Positions 30,099 to 36,889 of a DNA stretch of 45,023 nt are shown here, piece after piece. Positions within the stretch are counted from its first letter, which is position 1. Every line of letters begins with the position of its first letter. The notes under the pieces are model-generated. The model was given only the letters and a program-made list of their open reading frames with translations, did no database searches and was not told the origin of the DNA. Position numbers and translations under genes: made by a program. The DNA is taken from positions 1 to 45,023 of IMG/VR virus record IMGVR_UViG_3300033064_001374; one strand, written 5' to 3'. Source of the stretch: a virus.

Positions 30099-30559
30099 TC
30101 AAATCTCTTAACATTACTCCCAAGTTCAGCCGCCATAAGTGCAGCTCGTTGGTTTTCAACCTCATCGGCCAGGTCTTGCCAAGGCCGCACTTCTCTGGAG
30201 GTACGTACAAATTTAGGTGAAGCAAAGAGCATAGTTGGTATGCCTTTAGACAAAGCGTAAGCACACCGATCTGCATCCGGATCTACAAATAGGTCGACTC
30301 GTCCTTGAGCTTGAGCTATAGCTAGCTGCCGGTTGCGTAAGTCTTGCCCCTCAAAGAAGTATCTATCATCATAGATATCTCCGTACCCAACTATCAGGTT
30401 AGAGCGCAGCCAATGATCTGTTTGCTTAGGGCTTTGATCCGAGGCAATTATGACCCGGTAATGTTGTGCGAGAATACGAAAAAGCTTGACGCCCTCCGCT
30501 ATTGGATCGCCTACTTCTGTTCTTAGTACTCCGTCTAATGCTACGAATGCTGTGGCCAT
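30095..30559 (-). CDS. HAD-fold protein lacking the catalytic aspartate
   Basis: The 154-residue product shows a HAD-like order: FVALDGVLRT at 5-14, IIASDQSPKQTDHWL around 38-52 and FVDPDADRCAYALSKGIP near 90-107. In active HAD phosphatases the first motif is DxDGxL; here the nucleophile position is Ala7, so phosphatase activity is unlikely. It overlaps the TIM-barrel gene by four bases, so the two are coupled. It may serve as a binding or regulatory partner. Confidence 0.55.
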   Translation of the reverse strand: MATAFVALDGVLRTEVGDPIAEGVKLFRILAQHYRVIIASDQSPKQTDHWLRSNLIVGYGDIYDDRYFFEGQDLRNRQLAIAQAQGRVDLFVDPDADRCAYALSKGIPTMLFASPKFVRTSREVRPWQDLADEVENQRAALMAAELGSNVKRFE

Positions 30560-30567
30560 TTAGTACT

Positions 30568-30828
30568 CTAACAATCCCACTTTCTAAGTGCTAGTGCTTT
30601 CCGAGTTGGTTTACCGTTCTTGTCTTTCATAGGTCCTGGCATACCGCCCATACGTGCGCAAAATGATTTACGACGTGCAGCAGATTTAGGGGAACTCTTT
30701 GCTTCTTTAGCAGATACTGGTGGCTTTAGGTTATGTCCTTCGGCTTTAGCAGAAGCACGACCCTTTGCGTTTAACCCACCTTCTGGGTTTTTACCTTCTT
30801 TGCGTTGCCATGCTGGTGACTTAGCCAT
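30568..30828 (-). CDS. Small basic protein resembling DUF6321
   Basis: The 86-residue product starts with SPAWQRKEGKNPEGGLNAKG and ends with RRKSFCARMGGMPGPM, DKNGKPTRKALALRKWDC. These segments match, from memory, a phage family labelled DUF6321, with unknown role. Lys/Arg rich, so DNA or RNA contact is plausible. It starts eight bases inside the end of the upstream gene. Confidence 0.6.
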   Translation of the reverse strand: MAKSPAWQRKEGKNPEGGLNAKGRASAKAEGHNLKPPVSAKEAKSSPKSAARRKSFCARMGGMPGPMKDKNGKPTRKALALRKWDC

Positions 30829-31696
30829 GGAGTCTCCTTAGTAGTGTATTGGTGTCTGGTAACTCTATACCGTAAGTCTGAAGTTGTTGTTGCTTCTCTG
30901 CTTCGGTTTTAGAATCTTTTATTGCACGTAAATCTTGAATAATCCCAGAACGCTTACCTGCTTGCCATCTGTAGTTATTAAAGTCAGAGTACCCGGCACC
31001 TATGCGGCTGAAGGCAACCTTTCGTCCTGCATGTATGTCATCAAAGAATGTAGATACTTGATCCTCGGCTAATTTAAGCCTACGTTCTGCGTTCAATCTA
31101 TGAGCAGGGTTAGTTGCTCCACGAACTTCTTGAAGAGCTGAAGCGTGACGAGATAGCATTTCTTTAGCTGTTGATTCATCTCGTTTTGCTTTTTGTTCCC
31201 AAGCACGGACGTAAGGAGCGGTCATGTTTCTTTCAGGCTGTACTTCCCACGTATCTGCAACTAAATCATATGCTGCGTATGGGTTGATATCTTTAATATC
31301 TGACTGTTCGTTAACATAGTATGTTAATTCATAGCCTTCCCAATTACGGGTTTTAGGCATAAGATCTGCGTTGAAGCCGTCGTTTATTGAAGACGCAATC
31401 TCTTGATTAGAAAAGCTTACGTAGTTTGGATTGGACTGTCTAAAAAGAACATAGTTAATTCCCACTAAACAATCTAAATCTCCAGGAGCTCTAGCTGCTT
31501 CCCACTGATATGAAACTCCGGATCCTGCGATCCAAGCTCTGGTCCAAGTGTGCGGCGATACATAATTTTTTGCAAAATGCTCAAAGAGCATTGATAGAAT
31601 GCCCGTGCGTACCCAAGGCTTTAAGCCCTCATCATCAAACAGCTTTGGATCAAGCTGCTCTGAAGGCCTACTGAAGTAGGAGGTTGCAAAGGTCAT
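30821..31696 (-). CDS. Nucleotidyltransferase-like protein
   Basis: The 291-residue product contains AGSGVSYQWEAARAPGDLDC at 57-76: a Gly-Ser turn followed by DLD (73-75), the signature of the pol-beta-type nucleotidyltransferase fold. A later Asp/Glu (about residue 125-135) could be the third metal ligand. The C-terminal half is helical. Substrate unknown; such proteins in phages may adenylate RNA or proteins. Start ATG 31696. Confidence 0.55.
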   Translation of the reverse strand: MTFATSYFSRPSEQLDPKLFDDEGLKPWVRTGILSMLFEHFAKNYVSPHTWTRAWIAGSGVSYQWEAARAPGDLDCLVGINYVLFRQSNPNYVSFSNQEIASSINDGFNADLMPKTRNWEGYELTYYVNEQSDIKDINPYAAYDLVADTWEVQPERNMTAPYVRAWEQKAKRDESTAKEMLSRHASALQEVRGATNPAHRLNAERRLKLAEDQVSTFFDDIHAGRKVAFSRIGAGYSDFNNYRWQAGKRSGIIQDLRAIKDSKTEAEKQQQLQTYGIELPDTNTLLRRLHG

Positions 31697-31724
31697 AGTC
31701 CTATTCTTTCATAACAAGACAAAA

Positions 31725-31746
31725 GGCAGGCCCCTAAAGGCCTGCC
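31725..31746 (-). terminator. Rho-independent terminator
   Basis: GGCAGGCC pairs with GGCCTGCC around a six-base loop; on the minus strand TTTT follows the stem (A run 31721-31724). It ends the operon of genes upstream of the nucleotidyltransferase gene. Confidence 0.75.
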
Positions 31747-31765
31747 CGTTGTGTAAATTGTTGAG

Positions 31766-32101
31766 TTACTTATTTTTCTTTTGTGCTTCCAGGGCTTCTA
31801 GACGAGCAACCGTGTATTCGGCAGCAGCTTGAGCCTGAAGGTCTGCAATGATTTCTGAAGCATATCGACGAACCTCTAGCAAAGTAATTTCTCGCTCAAC
31901 TGGCATAGAGAATAGAGTTCGGTCACGCTCTACAAATACGTGCCCATCAACATCAATCAAGACTGCAAAACCTGTTTGAATCTTAGGCGGTGTATCTGTT
32001 ATTTCTGGTTCTGGATTAAGAGTTTCAGTCAGCTCTACTGCTGAATCCTCAATCGCTTCGTTTACTGCACGGTCGTTTGACCCGGTTGACATTGAAGCCA
32101 T
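31766..32101 (-). CDS. Hypothetical 111-residue protein
   Basis: The product has an acidic disordered N-terminal part (about 1-45), a central beta segment (TGFAVLIDVDGHVFVERDRT) and a C-terminal Ala/Glu helix. GGAG lies before the ATG at 32101. The centre resembles small phage proteins that display a GHVxVxRD strand turn, but no name is known to me. A terminator follows. Confidence 0.6.
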   Translation of the reverse strand: MASMSTGSNDRAVNEAIEDSAVELTETLNPEPEITDTPPKIQTGFAVLIDVDGHVFVERDRTLFSMPVEREITLLEVRRYASEIIADLQAQAAAEYTVARLEALEAQKKNK

Positions 32102-32113
32102 TAGTTGTTCTCC

Positions 32114-32695
32114 TTATTCATACAATCCAGCGGCCTTGCGCTGCTGGGTTACGTAGTGGGTTTTTACTGGACAAAAATCGCACAAGAAAACTCTAGTGCC
32201 TGCTGACTTAGCAGCAGACATCAAACCAGCTTCTTTACGAAGTTCAGCGGTGTTCTTTGGAACAAGACGCTTGTTCTTTGCTTGCCAATCAGTACATCCT
32301 TCTTTTGGTCGAAGGTGCTCACTATAGCACTTCATGGCATCATCATAGAACGTCGCTTTTGTAATGTAATAATCGGGGTCAATATCTGCAAGACCTCCGC
32401 CTACCTTGTTGCGTAGGTTCTCAATAACTTGTTTACGTACTTCAGGACGAGAGTAAAGCTTTACTCCAATTTTAGCTAAGAACCCAGTGTGGGGTATGCC
32501 GGCAGACTGGTGATTTTCTACAAGAATGTCTAGGGTTACGTCATCATCTGGGTTGCCCTCAAAGTCTGGCAACTCTTCAATGGTCTTACAGTTGTAACAG
32601 TACAACAAGCGAAGCTTAGGACCATCGTCCTTGATCTGCGTGTACGTTCCTTCGTCTGCAGGCTTACCGCCCTGACCTAAAATAGGTATAGTCAT
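32114..32695 (-). CDS. Hypothetical protein with two Cys pairs
   Basis: I choose ATG 32695 because GGAGG lies just upstream; the open frame extends further to a GTG without a site. The 193-residue product has LYCYNCKTIEELPDFEG near residue 30, a helix-rich middle, and FLCDFCPVKTHYVTQ near the C-terminus, so two CxxC pairs can jointly bind zinc. Middle cysteines (KCYSEHLRPKEGC) might contribute. Family unknown to me. Confidence 0.65.
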   Translation of the reverse strand: MTIPILGQGGKPADEGTYTQIKDDGPKLRLLYCYNCKTIEELPDFEGNPDDDVTLDILVENHQSAGIPHTGFLAKIGVKLYSRPEVRKQVIENLRNKVGGGLADIDPDYYITKATFYDDAMKCYSEHLRPKEGCTDWQAKNKRLVPKNTAELRKEAGLMSAAKSAGTRVFLCDFCPVKTHYVTQQRKAAGLYE

Positions 32696-32732
32696 ATTAT
32701 CCTCCGAATTAGTAACCACATACTACTACATA

Positions 32733-33941
32733 TTATTCCGGTCTAGGTACGTCGTTCCAGTCTACTTTAAAAGCTTTATTCCTACTCTCAGCCATCTTAG
32801 TTTTTTTAGCTTCAATTTCCCTAAGGCGGTCTGCTTCGGTGTTTAGTGCAATAGTTTTAACTGAACGATTGGTTGAGCGTTTTTGACTCTTTCTAGAAAT
32901 ACGAATTGTCTCTGCATCATCTGGGGCTCCAGGAGCTTCAGTTGGGTACGGGGTCAAAGGCAATTGAGTCATAGTAACCTTCACTGCTTTTCTTTGTACT
33001 CTTCCTGGTAAAAACCCTTTAGTAGATGGTGCAACATCTGACTCATCTTTTGGAGCCTCTTCTACAACAGGCTTTGGTTTACGCCCACCTTTAGGATTAG
33101 GAACTCCGGCTTTATTTAAACCAAATCTACGAGTAGAAGTGGGAACTCCTTCTTTACCGTCTTCGTTTATTACTCCAGCCATATAATAATTTTCAGTATT
33201 TCCTGGACGTTTTGGATCAATATCAGGCTCTGATTTACGACGTAAAGAAGCTACTCTTGCGTAAGACTCTCCAAGAGTTACGTCCTCCCCATTAAAATCT
33301 ATAGTTGGTGCAGCAGAAGCTGGAGGGTTGTGGCCTCCGTGAGCTCGTACACGTTCTAATGCACTTTCTACAACACTATGGGCATACTCTGGAGTTCTAC
33401 GCGCCTTAAGTTCTTCTATGTGCGTAGTTCCTTTTCCCCCACCTTTTCCTAATTCTTGAGAAGATCTATTTACTAAAAGATCGTCGCCTTCCATGCCTCT
33501 TTTATAAAGGCCTCGTTCAAGTTCGGTGCGAATTAATCTGGTTTGTTGAGATCTATGAAAATTATGTGGCTCTACATCACTTGGAGTAATACGACGACTA
33601 GCTACGTCATAGCCGCCTTTTTCTAAAGCATTAGTCATAAGCCTTGAATGATGCACTGCGCAAACTGCTTCTACTTGATCGGAACGTTCTCCAGGCATAC
33701 GAATAAGATGCGTAGCTGGTCCAGAATGTCCGTCAGCACTATTAGTTGCTTCACAATCAATGTGTTGCTTAACTCCGTGCATATTTAAGCCTTCACGATA
33801 AGACAGGGGAACTTTTGTTGCTAGATCTGTCATATCTGCAAAAGAACCTGCAGGGGTATGTTCTACAACTTTACGTGATTCTTTTTGCGGAACTTGCATA
33901 CTTGCGGGAAGGGACGCCCGTTCTTCTGGACTTAACGTCAT
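32733..33941 (-). CDS. Hypothetical protein with disordered C-terminal half
   Basis: The 402-residue product has a folded-looking N-terminal part (about 40-200) containing HIDCEATNSADGH and VEAVCAVHHSRLM, with Cys/His residues spaced as in an HNH-like or zinc site, then a Lys/Pro/Arg-rich tail. The CxxHH element recalls the small Cys/His protein at 10519. No catalytic assignment is safe. It is followed by small genes of similar style. Confidence 0.6.
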   Translation of the reverse strand: MTLSPEERASLPASMQVPQKESRKVVEHTPAGSFADMTDLATKVPLSYREGLNMHGVKQHIDCEATNSADGHSGPATHLIRMPGERSDQVEAVCAVHHSRLMTNALEKGGYDVASRRITPSDVEPHNFHRSQQTRLIRTELERGLYKRGMEGDDLLVNRSSQELGKGGGKGTTHIEELKARRTPEYAHSVVESALERVRAHGGHNPPASAAPTIDFNGEDVTLGESYARVASLRRKSEPDIDPKRPGNTENYYMAGVINEDGKEGVPTSTRRFGLNKAGVPNPKGGRKPKPVVEEAPKDESDVAPSTKGFLPGRVQRKAVKVTMTQLPLTPYPTEAPGAPDDAETIRISRKSQKRSTNRSVKTIALNTEADRLREIEAKKTKMAESRNKAFKVDWNDVPRPE

Positions 33942-33943
33942 AG

Positions 33944-34162
33944 TTAGTACCCTTCTGGTTTACGTGAAGCTTTCTTACGAGCAAATGCTGCTAGTGATAC
34001 TACATTTCCGCCTAAATGCTCTGAAGATCCATGCTCAAAATGAGCATTACGAGATTGGTTTTCCATATTAGATTCGCTTTGATTAAAAAGTCCAGGGATA
34101 ACTGTAATAAGCCCACGATGTGCAGGGTGCTTATCTGAGGGCGTGCCCATGTCATCATTCAT
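33944..34162 (-). CDS. Small disordered protein
   Basis: A 72-residue polar product (MNDDMGTPSDKHPAHRGLIT at the start) with a short hydrophobic stretch (GNVVSLAAFARKKASRK) near its basic C-terminus. It ends two bases before the next start. One of a run of small disordered proteins at 30.6-36.3 kb. Function unknown. Confidence 0.55.
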   Translation of the reverse strand: MNDDMGTPSDKHPAHRGLITVIPGLFNQSESNMENQSRNAHFEHGSSEHLGGNVVSLAAFARKKASRKPEGY

Positions 34163-34175
34163 AGTTACTTACCTT

Positions 34176-34460
34176 TTAGTTAGTAGCGCCCATTTGATTG
34201 TTGAAAGTATCTGCAACAGGCATAGGTGCACGACGAGAAGCAGCAGTCTTATTTGACAAAGGGTTAACCTTTGTAGTTGCTTCTTGTTCAATGAAGTCGT
34301 AGTTCCAGTATGGGTTTAGACCACTGCGGTTTGCACGCATGATGTCGTCGCCAGTAGAAGGATCGGCTACAGTTGTGTTAGGACGAACCTTGCGGTACTT
34401 CCCATCTGTTGCTCCCTCATTCATAGAAGTATTAAGTGAGCGTGATTCGTTAGTTGCCAT
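34176..34460 (-). CDS. Small Asn/Thr-rich protein
   Basis: The 94-residue product is rich in Asn, Thr, Arg and Ala, with one aromatic cluster (NPYWNYDFIEQE). No Cys. Its start overlaps the previous stop (TAATG). Possibly a virion-associated small protein; not recognised. Confidence 0.55.
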   Translation of the reverse strand: MATNESRSLNTSMNEGATDGKYRKVRPNTTVADPSTGDDIMRANRSGLNPYWNYDFIEQEATTKVNPLSNKTAASRRAPMPVADTFNNQMGATN

Positions 34461-34615
34461 TATTTATCCTCTTCTTGGTTATAGACGTTATCTATTTTTC
34501 TTACAGTTTTAGACTCTGCTTTCTTTCCTCCGGATGCTTTTGCTAGAAAAGCAATACCCTTTGGTGAAGTAAATCCTTTACGAACTTTTTCTCTACGTGG
34601 TACTCCAGCAGTCAT
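34460..34615 (-). CDS. 51-residue basic protein with VPRRE start
   Basis: The frame from ATG 34615 to TAA 34460 encodes MTAGVPRREKVRKGFTSPKG and a Lys-rich, then acidic tail. TAATG overlap with the following gene and close packing with the preceding one support it. The N-terminal VPRRE is shared with the protein at 34618-34797. Confidence 0.55.
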   Translation of the reverse strand: MTAGVPRREKVRKGFTSPKGIAFLAKASGGKKAESKTVRKIDNVYNQEEDK

Positions 34616-34617
34616 AG

Positions 34618-34797
34618 TTAGTTCTTCCCCGTGGTAACTTCATACTTACCGCCTTCTTCAATAATTCCTTTAGCGTGAGCAGCAGAAGATGCACCCATAG
34701 GTGTTACAGAACCAGACCAACTTCCGTCTTTAGCCTTAACACTGTGGGTAAATGTTCCACGACCTTTAGCGTTTTCTCTACGAGGTACGTTACTCAT
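34618..34797 (-). CDS. 59-residue protein with VPRRE start
   Basis: The frame from ATG 34797 to TAA 34618 encodes MSNVPRRENAKGRGTFTHSV followed by a beta-hairpin-like part (DGSWSGSVTPMG) and a KGGKYEV-type end. Two bases separate it from the next gene. Overlaps the upstream gene's stop by four bases. Function unknown. Confidence 0.55.
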   Translation of the reverse strand: MSNVPRRENAKGRGTFTHSVKAKDGSWSGSVTPMGASSAAHAKGIIEEGGKYEVTTGKN

Positions 34798-34919
34798 TTC
34801 TTGCCCGCTTTCTTTTTCTTCTTGGATTCTTTCTCCTTGTCAAGGTCAGCCTTGGTCTTTACCTTTAAGGGTACGACCTTGTACTTAGCGTCCTTGCCGT
34901 CTGGAGTCTTGATAGCCAT
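34794..34919 (-). CDS. 41-residue Lys-rich protein
   Basis: From ATG 34919 to TGA 34794. The product (MAIKTPDGKDAKYKVVPLKV at the start) has a short strand pair and then a Lys run (ESKKKKKAGKK). Overlaps the next gene by four bases (ATGA). Highly positive charge suggests nucleic-acid contact. Confidence 0.5.
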   Translation of the reverse strand: MAIKTPDGKDAKYKVVPLKVKTKADLDKEKESKKKKKAGKK

Positions 34920-34943
34920 ATTCGTAGTATCTACCCTTTTTTA

Positions 34944-35240
34944 CTAGTTGTCAGGTCTTTGTTGTTTACGAACCCTAGGTCTAATAACTTTCTTAGTTCT
35001 AGATACATACTTAGCCGTGTTTCTACGGCGGGCTGTAGCTTGCTCTGATCCTGGGTTAAGAGTGCTGGACTGCCCCGCTTGCCATTTTCCTGCGGACTTG
35101 CGGTCCCAACTCTCAACTGAGCTAAAGTCTCTACGCTTTATAGCAGCTACGGTGTGTACTTTACTTACCCGTGCTTTTTTTGCACCGGAAGGGGTAGCAC
35201 GCTTAGGAGGCTTTCCTCCGGAGTTTGCTTTAGTTGCCAC
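34944..35240 (-). CDS. Small basic protein, GTG start
   Basis: The 98-residue product is Lys/Arg/Ser rich (PPKRATPSGAKKARVSKVHT; TKKVIRPRVRKQQRPDN) with a short Trp-containing centre. Starts at GTG 35240, overlapping the stop of the upstream zinc-ribbon gene by 11 bases. Likely disordered and nucleic-acid binding. Confidence 0.55.
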   Translation of the reverse strand: MATKANSGGKPPKRATPSGAKKARVSKVHTVAAIKRRDFSSVESWDRKSAGKWQAGQSSTLNPGSEQATARRRNTAKYVSRTKKVIRPRVRKQQRPDN

Positions 35241-35403
35241 TCATAGCTCCCTTCATATGTTTTCCATACAAAGCATTTCTACAAGTAGGGCACATCTTGC
35301 CATCTGTGTACATTGCCTCAACTGGGGTCATAAATAGGCCGCACTTAGGACACTCGACGCTACCGTCATAGATAGTTTCTGTGCTGTAAATTTCTTTTAC
35401 CAT
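35230..35403 (-). CDS. 57-residue zinc-ribbon protein
   Basis: From ATG 35403 to TAA 35230. The product has VECPKCGLFMTPVEAMY then GKMCPTCRNALYGK, a clear four-cysteine ribbon, and a basic Met-rich tail. It overlaps the genes on both sides (seven and 11 bases), as expected in this compact operon. Function unknown. Confidence 0.65.
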   Translation of the reverse strand: MVKEIYSTETIYDGSVECPKCGLFMTPVEAMYTDGKMCPTCRNALYGKHMKGAMSGN

Positions 35404-35747
35404 ACTGACTCCGATACGTTTCGGCTAGTGCCTTGGTATGAAGTTGGAGACTGTGAATAATCTGTTCTTGTCGGCTCAAACTGAGCGTCAACATCCATTA
35501 CATCCATAATGCCAATAGCACGAGTACGGTATCCGTATCGTGGGCGAAACAGTTGTATCTGAGGAAGTGGTGGTCGAACAATGTCTTGAATCATTTCTTT
35601 AGGCAAAGTTACTGAACGTATGGCCCTTGTTAATAAAGCTTCTTGTGTGTCAGCAAATGGTCCCATGTAATCGTAACGGATCTGTGGATCCTCAGAAAGA
35701 ATGGGACGACCTTTACTATGATCATAGACTGAATCTTGTGATGCCAT
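35397..35747 (-). CDS. Hypothetical 116-residue protein
   Basis: A polar product with one folded-looking part (QIQLFRPRYGYRTRAIGIMD) and a Ser/Thr-rich C-terminus. No Cys or membrane segment. Shares base 35747 region with the upstream gene (stop/start overlap). Not recognised. Confidence 0.55.
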   Translation of the reverse strand: MASQDSVYDHSKGRPILSEDPQIRYDYMGPFADTQEALLTRAIRSVTLPKEMIQDIVRPPLPQIQLFRPRYGYRTRAIGIMDVMDVDAQFEPTRTDYSQSPTSYQGTSRNVSESVW

Positions 35748-36289
35748 TACTGGAACCTCGGCTTCAAATGTTGAAAATGTTTAGCTGTTCTAGGATGGAA
35801 CTCTGCAGGTACGTTCGCAGATACATTTGCTTTGCCGTCATTAACTAAGTGTGGTGCCGGAGCAAGGTTTTGATTTGGTGCGTGCCTACGAACATGCATA
35901 AGAAGACTACCGTCTTCATCAGATACTGTTGGTTTAACTTTTAATCTACGGTCTGGCTTAAAATCTTTTGGCCAACCATACTCGCCTGGATCAATTCTTT
36001 CGCCCTTGTGCACACCACGTTGATACCCGCGTTGATTCTGTCTTGCTTTAAGAGAATCAAGAACATTGTCAGCGGTTGCATAAGGCTTACCCTTATCATC
36101 ACGACGTGAACGTATTGTTCCTAAGTAACCATCTGGATACTCGGCTTGTGGCGCACGACCAACACCCATACGCATGAAGTCCATAGAACTTCTAGGTACG
36201 ACAGGCGTACCTCCACCACCAGTGGTGGTGTAGGCGCCAATGTAACCACTAGCTCCGAGGTATTGCCAATTTTGATGTGAGGAAGGCAT
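35747..36289 (-). CDS. Hypothetical 180-residue protein
   Basis: The product is rich in Gly, Arg, Pro and Tyr, with a GYIGAYTTTGGGGTPVVP segment near the N-terminus and basic linkers; it appears largely unstructured. Position beside two membrane-protein genes and low complexity leave its role open. Confidence 0.55.
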   Translation of the reverse strand: MPSSHQNWQYLGASGYIGAYTTTGGGGTPVVPRSSMDFMRMGVGRAPQAEYPDGYLGTIRSRRDDKGKPYATADNVLDSLKARQNQRGYQRGVHKGERIDPGEYGWPKDFKPDRRLKVKPTVSDEDGSLLMHVRRHAPNQNLAPAPHLVNDGKANVSANVPAEFHPRTAKHFQHLKPRFQ

Positions 36290-36298
36290 ACCTAAAGT

Positions 36299-36586
36299 TT
36301 ACTTCTTTTTAAGGCTTGCGACTTTCTTAGCTGCTTTCTTATTTGAACTATCTAAGATGGCAGTTAGCTGCTTTGTAATCTCCGGAAGAGCAATTCTGGT
36401 GATTAAACCAAATGCTGGGTCCTTTGGGTTAAGCGCACGAAGCGCTACGGGGATTACGGCTACTAGGCCAGCTGCAAGAAGACCCTTTGGATCTGTGTTG
36501 CCTGTTACCCATAGAGCTGCTGCGGCTGAGATAAATGCACGGCCATATGAGGCAAGTGCTGCTGATACTTTTGGATCTAACTTCAT
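36299..36586 (-). CDS. Holin-like membrane protein
   Basis: The 95-residue product has hydrophobic stretches at about 10-27 and 34-50 (LLAAGLVAVIPVALRAL) then NPKDPAFGLITRIALPE and a Lys-rich tail. This layout, including NPKDPAFG, resembles actinophage holin-type proteins I remember. AAGGAG precedes the ATG. It is next to another membrane protein and across from the endolysin block. Holin function is inferred. Confidence 0.6.
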   Translation of the reverse strand: MKLDPKVSAALASYGRAFISAAAALWVTGNTDPKGLLAAGLVAVIPVALRALNPKDPAFGLITRIALPEITKQLTAILDSSNKKAAKKVASLKKK

Positions 36587-36588
36587 AG

Positions 36589-36795
36589 TTACTCCTTGTT
36601 GTTTCGTTCTGCGATCATAACATATAGATCGTCTATTCTTGATTCTAACCTATTAACGGCGTCTTTTATACTGCTGCCAGAATTTGGCTTAAGTTCGGAG
36701 AGGTAATGTTTAACCATCCACCTAATCATTATTGCAAATGCGCCAATTAAAGAAGTTATTGAGAGCGCAAACGCTGCCCAGTCTTGAGGTGTCAT
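36589..36795 (-). CDS. Small membrane protein with coiled-coil tail
   Basis: The 68-residue product has one span (FALSITSLIGAFAIMIRWMV) and a C-terminal helix predicted to coil (KDAVNRLESRIDDLYVMIAE). GGGAG precedes the ATG. It ends two bases before the next gene. Such single-span plus coil proteins are often holin partners or spanin-like; unproven. Confidence 0.6.
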   Translation of the reverse strand: MTPQDWAAFALSITSLIGAFAIMIRWMVKHYLSELKPNSGSSIKDAVNRLESRIDDLYVMIAERNNKE

Positions 36796-36889
36796 TAAGT
36801 CTCCCAGAGATCAAGTTGTAGGCCCAACTATGATACATAAATTACACCTCGTCATGTTAAAGTATGAACATAGTTAAGAAGGAGACAAA
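36796..36889. promoter_or_regulatory. Divergent control region between membrane-protein and secreted-protein genes
   Basis: The 94 bases between oppositely read genes must hold promoters for both. Possible -10-like strings are TATGAT (36829) and TAAAGT (36858), but no matching pair of boxes at standard spacing is clear. It ends with AAGGAG at 36879-36884, the ribosome site for the plus-strand gene. Confidence 0.4.
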
